Shown: piece after piece, positions 10,607 to 21,829 of the stretch
Layout of the letters: each line of letters begins with the position of its first letter
Numbering within the stretch: position 1 is the first letter of the stretch
Origin: Przewalskia tangutica
Lineage: Eukaryota > Streptophyta > Magnoliopsida > Solanales > Solanaceae
Direction of reading: 5' to 3'
Assembly: GCA_029844215.1 (NCBI GenBank)
Contig: CM056738.1
Coordinates: 62,401,593-62,465,592, forward strand
DNA length: 64,000 nt
Position numbers and translations under genes: made by a program
Notes under the pieces: generated by a model
Seen by the model: the letters and a program-made list of their open reading frames with translations, nothing else
What the model was told of the DNA's origin: nothing
The model's database searches: none

Positions 10607-11559
10607 CGGTCCTTTGAACCGCCTATTTTTTTCAGGTATATCCTTAACCCTCTAGAGATTTGCATGCGTGATACGATGATTATATGTTGAGTACTATGTA
10701 CAGATAGCATTGTGTATATTGTGGTTTAGAAAACATGGTTAGTTGAAAGGATAAGTATGGGGACAGAGAAGGTGTGAACCTTAGAATATTACACGTTGAG
10801 ACCTTAGATGTAAGGCCGTCTTGAATAAAAGATTTTACGGTTAGTCTTTGTCGAAATACTTGGTATGCGTAAAATGTATTGTGGGATAATTCCTTGGGTT
10901 GTGTAAGACGAAAGTGGTAGCTTTCAGGACTTGAATAGATAAGATTGTTCCAGATCGGGGAACAAGAGTTTGGCGCGATTATGGGTCGGGTTGAGGACTA
11001 TTCGCGGGTCGACCCGCAGCCCGGTTTAGGGTGGGGTCAGTTCGAGGTGGTCCCGCCAGGTGGTAGGGTCACGAGGGTGCTAAGCCCAGGTTTAGGTAAC
11101 CATCGTAAGAGTTCGTTGATACGTTCGACCAGAATCGGACCAGGAAAACCGGGAATGGCCTTAAAGGAATTTGAGGCTAGTAAGATGACCAAGTTTGGAG
11201 GTAGTGACTCCAAAGTTTTGGAAACTGAAACGATGACTGGAGTATGGAACGTGTACTGGAGAGAGAGTTCGGGTGTACGAGAAGGGTACGACGAGTAAGG
11301 AAAGAAGTGAACGTGTGTTAGCAGAATAAAAGAGATCATTTTGTTGTGAAGTGAAGATGCGAAGGGAGTATTCTTTAGACCATGGGTGGAAGCTTTTTGT
11401 GATATTAGAAGTGATTCCTCGTTGGCTTGGATTTGAGTTTTGCGCGTATGTTATATTATGGCCACGTGTGGCATAGTTGGTTTCATAAGTATAGTAGTGA
11501 AGATTATACTGGCAAGTATGTTTGGAGACTTAGAAGCAACATTCGGGACGAATGTTTCT
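10607..11559 (+). mobile_element. R2 internal non-coding tract that replaces pol
   Basis: Between the gag stop and the polypurine tract there is about 950 bp with no conserved pol motif. The tract is shared with R5 (23035-23687) and R9 (55597-56340, minus). It includes caggtatatccttaaccctc just after gag, an inverted repeat ttgttcc...ggaacaa (10944-10964) and another at 11538-11556. The shared layout shows that the pol loss predates amplification of the copies. Confidence 0.75.
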
Positions 11560-11572
11560 AAGGGGGGAAGAA
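11538..11572 (+). promoter_or_regulatory. R2 conserved hairpin and polypurine tract
   Basis: aacattcgggacgaatgtt (11538-11556) forms a 7-8 bp stem. It is followed by the purine run aaggggggaagaa (11560-11572) directly before the 3' LTR. The purine run would prime plus-strand DNA. R5 (23666-23700), R10 (50586-50620) and R9 (55584-55618, minus) have the same arrangement. Confidence 0.85.
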
Positions 11573-13234
11573 TGTTACACCCCATATTTCCAGAGTATGT
11601 ATGTAAGGACATACGTACGAGTGTATAAACTCTAATTAGGTTAAGAACGAAATTGTGAACTTTCGACGGAAAAGATTCCGAACCTTGTGAAGGAAATTCT
11701 ACGTTTTTAATATTTTAACCGATTTCGGATTTTTTCCGAGAGATGAAGTATTTTGGACCAATAGGAGGGCTACATGTGGCACCCTTAGGTGGCATGGTTG
11801 GACGAAATGGTGGGCAAGGTGGCCAAGTCAATAAGTCAAGTCTTGCAAGTTAATTTTTTGGGATAGTGGGGTTAGGTAGGGACGTTTTTTTTGTGTGCTA
11901 GTGGAGGCCACATGGCTCTTTGTTGTGGGGGACATATGTCCCAATGTTGTGGTGGACATATGTCCCAAGGTTGTGGTGGACACTTGGTTGGAAGACTTCA
12001 TCCATCACATGGATCCAAATCTCCACCCTACATTTGCTTGAATCTTGGCCATTGGAGGGCCTATAAATACCCCCCTTAAGTGCAAGACTTCTTCATCCAC
12101 AAAAACACTTTCCAAGTCTCAAAATCCCTCCCCCTTGTTAGTAGTTCTCGTCAAAGTTCCCCTAGTAGAAGCTCGTCAAAACAAACCCCTCCCCTTGGTA
12201 GAAAAGTTGTCTTCTAGTATAGTTACTATTCCAAAATACCTTGTAGTATTCCAAAAGTTTCCTTTATACTAAAAGCCCGGAACTACTACTTTATATCCTT
12301 TAGTCACAAAACGAAGCCCTAGGAAAATCTTCATAGTTGGTTGAAGTATTAAGTAGAAGTTGTGTAGAAACTTCTAAGGGTTTCTTGGAGCGTACAGAAT
12401 AGGAGCTAAACGTTGCTCAGGATCGACATATAATCTTGGATAATTTTGGGCATATCGAGGTAATGATCTTTATCCCCCTATTGTAATTGGATATTACATG
12501 TTGTAGTAATGTATAGTTGAGTATACTATATGTAGAATGAATATTGAAAAGGATTGAACTGTATTTACATTATTTGTATTCTGATGAGACTTGTGTAGTA
12601 TATCCGTGAAGTAGAATTGAACACGTCAGGTTAGGCGTGTAATCCCAGGAGTTGTTGGCACGTAGCGGCCCGAGTAGAGGAGATTTGTGTGGTTACGGGG
12701 AGGTCTTTGCGAATTTTTACGTAGAATAAGGAATCTTGTATTTAGAATATTCTACGAAGAGATCTGGAAGTTGATAGACGTTTTGTGACCATTATAGGTT
12801 GAAGTACTACGAGTAGCGTATTCTACTTGAAGGGTGGAAAAGGCTAGCAAGTTTATAGTACTTGGAGCGTTTTGCTAATTGTCGATAACCGTCGCGGTAT
12901 GTGAACCTCTTCCATCTCTTCTAGCATGATTGTTGTGAACTATGTGATGCGATAGCGTCGTGTGCTAAATGAATTTGGTTGGTTTAAAACATGAAGTGTT
13001 ATAACGGCTTTAAGGGAAGTTTGCTATAACAACTTTATGTAGGTAAAGAAATGGTTTGTGGTGTTTAAAAGATACGAGACTTGACTTATAAATGACTTGA
13101 TGTGAAATATTAAGGACTTGGTTGGTGTTAAACAGTTGTGAAACCGCTTTTATGAGAAATGAGTAATTGGGTTTTAAAAGGAATAATATTATATTGATTT
13201 TGGAAATGAGAATAAGTTTCGAACAAACCACTGC
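11573..13234 (+). mobile_element. R2 3' LTR, segment 1
   Basis: Begins TGTTACACCCC right after the polypurine tract and matches the R2 5' LTR. TATA box at 12062-12069. It keeps about 160 bp (roughly 11770-11930) missing from the 5' copy. It stops at ccactgc, where R4 begins, inside the conserved LTR block. Confidence 0.9.
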
Positions 13235-15484
13235 TGTTGCACCCCGTAAGTCCAGGACTTGTCTAAGAGAATGTACGTAAGGAAACAAGACTTGGAAATT
13301 AGTACGAAAGGAGGAATTGTTTTTCCGACGGAAAATCTTCCGAACGCCGGAAAGGAAAAATGTTCGTTGTTGAGAATTGGATTCTCAAAATGTATTATTT
13401 GAAGAATATGGAACTTATTAACATAATGGAAATTTATTTTACGGATTTGGTCACGTGGGGCCCACCCGAGGAATTTTACGTTTTCTGGGGCCCACGAGGG
13501 TTACGGAATTTTATGGACAAATGGGAGGGCGACACGTGGCACCCCCACAAGGTCTTGGTCGAAATTAGAGTGAGGGTAAAATGGTCATTGACCACCTTGG
13601 AAGATTAGTCTTGCTAGCATGACATTGTTGACTTGTCAACTTGTCCACATAGGCTTAATCCAAGTGAAATTCATCCTAGCCTCACATTTGTTTAAGTCTA
13701 AGCCATCCAATGTGTTTTATATACCCAACTAGTAGCAAGACTTGGCATTTAACACTTAGAAAAAATTAGAGAGTCCTTGTGCTTCACTAATAACTCTCGG
13801 GTTTGGCTACTTCACCCACACAAAAATTTGTAGTTTTGATCCTTTGTTCACAAGACTTAAACCCAATGTCCCTAAGGGTATTGTAAGCATATCTCAATAG
13901 AAAGATTTCGGAAAAACGGAGTTTTCGTATTAGTCGCAAGGCGGAAACTTGAGGAGTTCTTCAACTTTGAAGTTGGAACTTGAAGATGGGTTCTTCATAG
14001 GCCTCTAAGGAGTGCTTGGAGCGGTTTGGAACCTAAGGAAAGGAGCTAAGAATTGCTAAGGCGCGACTTTGAATCTTGGAAATTTTAAGGGCTTGGAAAG
14101 GTATAATTTTGTCGTTTTAGCAATTAAGTTTACTTATTGATTGTAGCTATGGTTATTAGCAAGCATGAGATGTATAGTATGAAGTTTGATAATTATATTG
14201 GCTATTGGAACCCTAATCCGAAAACTAGCATGTTAGCCCTAAGATTTCAATTCAAGTCGATTATTAGTAAAGTCGTCGCATGTTGTAAAAAAGAAGGAAA
14301 TTGTAGTTGTTGAAGTGGTTTATAACTATATAACATGTTAGACCTTAGAACTTGGAATTGGAAAAGGATTGGAAAGGACTTAGTGTTATTATTTATGTTG
14401 GCCGAGAATGGCTAGATTATGGGGCTATTTCGTATGAATTGTGGGGCGGGATTTTACACGTATTGTAAGGCGTGTAATCCCCTTTGTTTGGTTGTTGTTT
14501 GGAGCCTTAAATGTGGCGTGTTGGTTATTGTATTCGACCTTGAAAAAGGTGGCAAAGTGAGTAGAAACAAAGGAAGTGCTGCCCGATTTTCCGTAGAATT
14601 AGAGACCGTATACTTAGTATTATTCTACGTTAGAGACTAGAAGTTGATAGTCTTGTTGTGACCATTATAGGTTGACACTTCTACGTACGGCGTATTCGAC
14701 TTAGCTTGTGGATTTAGCCGAAAAGGTATGTGAACTATCTCCTCTTCTAGCATGACTCCTTAAGATAAAGAAAGTATGTCCTACTCCTTAAATGATCCAT
14801 TCCGTGGTTGTATTTGGATTGCCTAAAATAGAATTTGTTCTATGTTCTTCCTTGATTGTACTTTGATGATTAATTTGGAAATTGTATAATCCATTGCCTT
14901 AGTGATGTTGGATTCTTAAAAGTGAAAGTATTTTACTTAAAGTACATAGAGTCTTGAAAAGGAAGTGGTTTCCAAACCTTTTGGCTAGTGCCTTAGTTCC
15001 AAAACCTAAAGGTCATTATAATGACTTTAGGGGAGTCAAAGGAGTGATTTACTTAATTGTTTTAAAAGAGGAGAAATGACATGATTTAAGAGAAAAAACT
15101 TGGTTTCTAAATATTAAGAGACTTGAAGCATTTTGAAAGTTAAGAACTTGTTTTGTAAGTATGTGATACTTGGTTTTAAAGGTATAAGTCTCTTGGTTAA
15201 AAAAAAAGAATGAAATTGTCTAAAAACCATAAAGGGTTATAACGACTTTATGGGAAGTTGGTTATAACGGCTTTATGGAAGGTTTAGAAAGTTGTCTATT
15301 TTGATTAATGGGCATGAGTTGCCTTGATTGTGAAAATTTGAAGTTACTTGATTTCAAGCTTTGAAATGAGTTTTCTAAAAGTGTAGTAACTTACGTTGAA
15401 AAATAGACACACCTTGATACTACGGGTGTTATCATCTTGGGATTTTACATAAAAAAGAGTCTTTTAAAAAGAATGTACGTACGA

Positions 15485-15810
15485 AGTACTTTGGCTTGTT
15501 AAATGAGAATTTTTCTATTTGTTCCTTGATAAGTACTTTGGCTTGTTAAATGAGAATTATTCTATTTGTGCCTTGATAAGTACTTTGGCTTGTTAAATGA
15601 GAATTATTCTATTTGTGCCCTGATAAGTACTTTGGCTTGTTAAATGAGAATTATTCTATTTGTGCCTTGATAAGTACTTTGGCTTGATTAATTGAAAATT
15701 AGTCTAAGTGTGCCTTGATAAGTACTTTGGCTTGATTAATTGAGAATTATTCTATGTGTGCCTTGATAAGTACTTTGGCTTGATTAATGGAGAATTGCCT
15801 ATATGTGCTG
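15485..15810 (+). repeat. 47-bp tandem array in R4
   Basis: Seven units with period 47, each starting agtactttggcttg (15485, 15532, 15579, 15626, 15673, 15720, 15767). The first units are nearly identical and the last three diverge (gattaatt in place of gttaaatg). Confidence 0.92.
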
Positions 15811-16026
15811 GTGATAGCCTTTGAGTGCAAGTATCATGTTTTATTACGTTGCCGCGACTCTCGGTTGGAGGGTCGGCTGTCTTGTTGTAAGTTACTTGGA
15901 CGTACCGACAGTGATGTGGGATTCCACGGGTATGCTTCTGTTATTTTGTAGTACTTGGGTTAAATTCCCGGATTTTTATAGAAAACATGGTAGTGCTTCT
16001 GTTTTGTTTGACGGCCGGTCGAGATA

Positions 16027-16270
16027 GGGTAAGAGTATAAGTGAGGGGTAAACCCCCAAGATGCTATACCACCTTCTCCACGGTAAGAGTATAAGTGAGG
16101 GGTAAACCCCCAAGACATTATACCCCCTGCTTGTTTTGTTTGATGGTCGGTCGAGATAGGGTAAGAGTATAAGTGAGGGGTAAACCCCCAAGATGCTATA
16201 CCACCTGCTTTACAACCTTCTCCAGGGTAAGAGTATAAGTGAGGGGTACACCCCCAAGACGCTATACCGC
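16027..16270 (+). repeat. Irregular array with aggggtaaaccccc units in R4
   Basis: Four copies of gggtaagagtataagtgagg at about 16027, 16080, 16159 and 16224, each followed by ggtaaacccccaaga (the last reads ggtacaccc). R7 has the same unit in reverse at 61178-61304. Confidence 0.88.
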
Positions 16271-16953
16271 CGGTGGGACTCGGTGTTCATGTATGCCTAT
16301 TGGTGTTATATTATATCATGGATTGCCAGCAGCGAGGAAGGATTCCACGGGCATGATTGATATTATGGGCGTGAGACCCATGGTTATATTTTAGAAATGA
16401 CTTGAGGGCATGCGTCCCTGACTTGTTATGACTTGTTATGTGTTGTGTACTGTAGGTTGGCTATCATACGTGTCTCCTGTTTTGTTTAGACTGTTATGAT
16501 TTCATTCTGATGCTTTCATTTCACATACTTGGTACATTCTTCAGACCTCCTTCGGGGTTGCGTTCATGCCGCAGAGTTTAGATCTTGATTTGGTGATCGG
16601 CAGTGTAGGACCGCCGAGTTTTGGATAGCTCCTTGATTCGGGAGTTTATCTTTTTGGTATAAGTTCTTTCAAGATGTGCTTTTATGCGATTATGGATGCA
16701 TGGGGCCTTGTCCGTCATAGTTGATATAACTCTTAGAGTCCGTATTCATATGTGGATTGGACTGCGTATGCGGTGAAGTGTCTTTTGTTTATATATATTA
16801 TGGCAGCCGTGTCGGCTCTGCCGTTGCACGTATGTTGGTTTTTTAAAAAAAACAAAAAGGTGTTATTTAAATTCCGCAGTTTTACTTAGTTGTTAAGGCA
16901 GAAGGGTGCCCAGGTAGGGCACCAGTCACGGGCCCGGGGTTCGGGGTGTGACA

Positions 16954-17807
16954 ACTGCAGCGTTAATAAAGGAAAATGTATTGACTAATTAATTACTATT
17001 AAAACCAGTAGAAACCTCCATCTGCATAGAAGCTAAGATAAGACGAAATTGTATTACATTTCCTAGATCATGGCTGCTGTAATAAGAATCATTATAAACA
17101 AGCATTAATTTTCTTAAATTTCCAAAGTAAGGAACTGAATTTCTAAAGGAAAAAGAGACTTAAGAAATTGAAGAGTTTTTGGTTTAAAAGAAAGACATGG
17201 TTTTGTCTTAAATTGGTTTAAAACATAAAATGTTATAACAACTTTATGGGAAGTTAGTTATAACGACTTTATGAAAACAAAAGAATGGTTTTATCATTGG
17301 TTTTAAAATGGTAACTTGACTTTAAAAGGAGAAGTGTTTTGGTCTAAAAAGAAGGCATAGTATTGTCTTAATTTGGTTTAAAAAGAAAGTATGGAAGTTG
17401 TTTTGGTTTACTTAAAATATTAGTCACTCTATTTTGATAATACGGGCATCGGGTGACCTTTGTAAAAGAAATGGATCTTTTAAAAAGAATTTAACATACG
17501 TAGTACCTTGGGGGTAAAAATCCGGATTTGTTGTAATAAAATGGAAGTCTACGAGTACGTTGAACTTGCCTATGCTTGTTGTGATAGCCTTTGTTGTGCA
17601 AGTGTTGTATTTACGTACTCTGCGTCTCGTTGGAGGGCGGCTATCTGGTTGATTGATGGACATACTGACACGATGGGTGGCCCACGGGTATGCTTCCACT
17701 ATATCGATCCTTTTGGATATACTGACACGATGGGTGGCCCACGGGTATGCTTCCATTAGGAGTGTTATCTTGTTATTTACTTTGGACATACTGACACGAT
17801 GGGTGGC
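16954..17807 (+). mobile_element. R2 3' LTR, segment 2
   Basis: Resumes the conserved LTR block (gcagcgttaataaagg) right after R4 and matches 7479-8310 of the 5' LTR. It contains two and a part units of the tandem array. It stops at gatgggtggc (duplication GTGGC, 17803-17807), where R5 begins. Confidence 0.9.
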
Positions 17808-20800
17808 TGTTATACCCCGTAGTTGCAGGGTATGTATGTGAGGACGTACGTACGAGTGTACGGCAGAAATTTTGAAAAGAAAGAAAGATGTGAGTTTTCG
17901 ACGGAAAAGTTTCCGGTTATTTGTGAAGGAAAAGGTTCGTTAATGGGAATTGGATTCCCAGATTTGGTATTCGGACTTCCTGGAATATTAGAGAATTATG
18001 GAATTTTATTTTCGGAAATGGTCACGTGGGGCCCACGGGAGAAATTCTGTTTTGTAGGGCCACTTTGTTTTGAGATTTTGGCCATTGTGGATATTTTTTT
18101 GAAGAGCGTTTTTAGGGCCATTAGGAGGGTGACACGTGTCACCCCGCCAGTGGCAGCGAAGTTACCTTTGAGCGCAGTCTCAGAGTCGTTTCCGAAAGCG
18201 TTTCCACGACTTTCGTAGGAAAATTCGGCTATGTCCTTTTTAATTTTTGCGGATTTTTCCGAGAGACGAAACATTTTGGACCAACGGGAGGGTGACATGT
18301 GTCACCTCACATTGAAGCAGTGGGCGTCGAGTGGAAGAGGTGGTTCACGAATTGGCTTGATCTTTGTGGCTCACGTTTTGGCCCTATTGGTTCCTTGTTT
18401 TGTGCCTTGTTTTGGCCTTGTTTTGTGGCTTGTCTTGTGCCATGTTTTGTGGAGTAGGGGTTAGGGTGCACTTGGCTTGATCAAGGCCTTACACTTGCCT
18501 TGCACATGGCTTGATCTTGGCCATTGGTTGGCATTTGGGTTTGCTATAAATACCCCCTTAGTTGATGAACTTTCTTCATCCAAAATCATTTTCCAAGTCT
18601 TGAAATCTCTCCTTTGTGAGTTGAAATCGTCCAAAGCCCTCCTCCCCTTTTGTGGAGCTTTGGTAGAGGCCCCTTTGAGTGAGGCTTGGCCGTGGGGTAC
18701 CCCCCCCCCTAGCCTAGTTGTTTTCGTATAATACCCCTTGTTGTGGTATAGAAATACTCCCCTAGTATTGTTATAATGCCCAAAATACCTTAGCCTTGTG
18801 CCTTGTAGTATTCCAAAGATACCTCTTTACGTAGAGTCCGGAAATACTACCTTTCGTCCTTTTAGTCTCAAACCGAAACCCTAAGGAAATCTTCATCGTT
18901 GGTTGAGGTATGTGAGTAGAAGTTGGTTAGAACTTCTAAGGGTTGTTTGGGGTGGTTTGGAGCGCACGGAGTGGAGCTAAACCTTGCTCAGGAGCGACAT
19001 TAAACTCGGATAATTTTTGGGCTTATCGAGGTAATTATCTTGTCCCTCTATTGTAATTGGAAATTACATGTTTGTTAGGATATATAGTTGAAGTATACTA
19101 TATATGGAACTATACTTAGTATTCGGCAATGTCTTTTGACTTAAGCTGAAGAATAAAGAATCGAATCGAATCAGTATTTACATAGATCAGTGTGCAGTAG
19201 ACTTGTGTAGAATTGTACGCGTCCGGTTAGACGTGTTAACCCCCCCCCTGGTTGGCTTGGTAGCCGACCTCGATAGAGGAGGAGATTTACGCTGTTGCGG
19301 GGGGGGGAGGTGCTGCCGAATTTTCTATAGAAAGATAGAAACTTGTGTTTTGGGGTTAATAGACGTTTTGACCTTTATAGGTGAAAGTACTAAGAGTAGC
19401 GTATTCTACTCGAGGAGTGGAAAGGGCTAGCAAGGTTGTAATCGGGAGCATTTTGCTTGTTGTCGTTAAATCGTCGCGAGGTATGTGAACCTCTTCCTAT
19501 CTCTTCTAGCATGATATGTGTGAACTATGTAGTACGCAGACGCATACGTGTTAATCGTGTTTGATTGTTTAAACATAAAGTGTTATAACGCTTTATGGGA
19601 AGTTGGTTATAATGACTTTATGTAGGTAAGAAAATACTTTGTGGTTTTAAAAGGTAATCGATGTGAATTATAAGCGGCTAGTTATAATAAAGAACTTGTT
19701 GTATTTCAAAAGATTTCTAAATCGTTTTGAGAGTAACACTTGGTTTTAAAGGTTTTAAAAAGAGTTATACTAGCTTGATGGGAGTTAGGTATAATGTCTT
19801 AAGAGAGGTAAAGAAAATGGTTTATTGATGTTAGAAGTTAAGAGACTTGATCTTATGAGATAAGAGACTTAACTTATTTGTTTTAATGTGGATGTTTATG
19901 AAACCTCATTCGTGAGTAATGAGTACTTGGTGTTATTTCAAGGATAATGTTTTACCGATTTGAAATCGAATGTGTATCGATTGCACCACCGCAGCGTTAA
20001 TAAAGGAAAATGTATTGAATAATGATGAATTGTATTAAAACCAGAGAAACCTCCATCCGCATAGAAACTAAGATGAGACAAAATGATATTACATTTTCTA
20101 GATCATGGTCTTTGTAATAAGAATGTTGTAAACAAGAATAACCTACTCTCACGCACATAATTTACTCAATTATTCTAAAAAGGAATCAAGTGATTAAGTT
20201 TATGAACTATGAAACCTTTTGAAAATGAGAAGCTTGAGTAATTGAAACTAGGCAAACTGGAACTTAGGAAAAGAATGTTGTTACTTGATTTTGAAAAGGA
20301 ATGTGGGTTGGTCATTCTAATACTACGGGTATCGGGTGACTTTTATAAAAGAAATGGATCTCTTTTAAAAGAACTTAACGTATGTAGTACTTTGGAGTTA
20401 AAAACCCGGACTTTGGCATAAAATGAAAGTACTTTGAGTTGTGTGAAACTTGCCTATGCTTGTTGTTGTGAAACTTGCCTATGCTTGTTGTTGTGAAACT
20501 TGCCTATGCTTGTGATGATAGCCTTTGTTGTGCAAGTGTGGTATTTCTGTATTACCGCGTCTCTCGATAGAGGGCCGGTCGACTTGTTGAGAACTTACTT
20601 GGACATGCTGGCAGTGATGGAGAATTCCACGGGTATGCTCCTGTTGATAGTGTTGTTCCATGGACTAGCTCTCCATGAGGTTTCTTACTGTTCGGCCTGG
20701 GTATCTGGTGGTCGGCTCTCGTACTTGCCCCGTCTCGTGACTGATTCGGCCTTGGTATCTGGTAGTCGACCGCACTTGCCCCGTTCAGTATAGTGACGAA

Positions 20801-21626
20801 GTTTCGTGATACGGCCTTGGTCCCTGGTGGTCAGCCCTCGTACTTGCCCCGGTCAGCTGCGTGACCGGCCTTGGTATCCGGTAGTCGGCTCTCGCACTTG
20901 CCCCGTATCGGCTTCGTGTTTTGGTTGCATTGTATTATTGGTACGGTCGGATCTGGTAGTTATACTTGTCCTGTACGGTTTTTATAACACATGTGGGACA
21001 TGGTGTTCATGTATAATCCTTGGTATTGTTATATCATAAACTGCCGGCAGTGAGGAAGAAATTCCACGGGCACGAGTGATAATTTGGAGGGCGTGAGTCC
21101 CTGTCTTGATGTAACTGGTTATATGTTATATACTGTAGTTTGGTCATCATACATGTCTCCTGCTTTATAGACTATTATGATTTCATTACAGTATTTACAG
21201 TTTCACATACTTGGTACCTGTTATCGACTCTTCGGGCCGCGTCATGCCGCAGCAGTAGTACATCTACCGCCGATCCGCGTTTAGGATCTCATTTCAGCGT
21301 TTTGGGAATCTCCGTTCCGTCGGAGGCTTATCTTTGGTATGTTACCCTGAGTCTGTAAGTTCTTGTACGTTCAGGGGTATGGCGGGGCCCTGTCCCGTCA
21401 TAGTTGTTGTATAAATCTTAGAGGTCTGTAGTACTGTTGTGGCGGTGGTTGTAAAAGGATTAAACTGCTCGTGTTTTATGATATACCTGAAGGCAACCGC
21501 TTTTGGTTGCCTGTTTATTTATTATATCTCTTGTTTCATGATTCATGTTTTATTTTCCGCCGTTTTCTCTCGATGTTGTATCACTAGGGTGCCCGGTAGG
21601 CACCGAACGCCCGAACGGTCGTTACA
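17808..21626 (+). mobile_element. R5 5' LTR
   Basis: 3819 bp. CACGTG plus ggGGCCCAc at 18023-18036, TATA box at 18545-18552, GTTATAAC repeats near 19575-19620, conserved block at 19991-20135, 25-bp repeats at 20445-20515, and about four degenerate copies of a cttggtatc-tggtagtcggct unit at 20690-20910. The stretch 19200-20100 carries many of the patterned differences from the 3' LTR. Confidence 0.93.
20445..20515 (+). repeat. 25-bp tandem repeat x3
   Basis: gaaacttgcctatgcttgtt begins at 20445, 20470 and 20495. The same triple repeat is in the 3' LTR near 26379-26450. R2 and R9 have the single-copy form. Confidence 0.9.
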
Positions 21627-21630
21627 AAAG

Positions 21631-21642
21631 TGGTATCAGAGC
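21631..21642 (+). promoter_or_regulatory. Primer-binding site of R5
   Basis: tggtatcagagc, a perfect 12-base match to the complement of the plant initiator Met tRNA 3' end, four bases after the LTR end. Confidence 0.93.
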
Positions 21643-21829
21643 AGTTAATCCTCGGAAAGTGTCTACAGACCGTGTCTAGTAGAGTCTTGATTATCGATGT
21701 GTTGTGCACCACATCTATAATCGTGAGGTCGCAGACATTTAGGATTGGTTTCATTCTTCTCATTCTCGAGATCGTGCCTTAGAGCATGTTGTAAGTTGGA
21801 CCCTCCGACGTATCTCGTTTTTACCGCTT

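Larger units (their letters stand above)
13235..16953 (+). mobile_element. R4: solo LTR inserted in R2 3' LTR
   Basis: Begins TGTTGCACCCCG and ends GGGGTGTGACA; 3719 bp. Perfect 5-bp duplications ACTGC lie at 13230-13234 and 16954-16958. Only LTR sequence lies between, so it is a solo LTR made by LTR-LTR recombination. Its first half matches R7 (the reverse complement of 64000 back to about 62590), so R4 and R7 are the same subfamily. It carries CACGTG with ggGGCCCAc (13452-13466), a TATA-like ttatatac near 13718, GTTATAAC repeats (15236-15275) and two tandem arrays. Confidence 0.92.
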
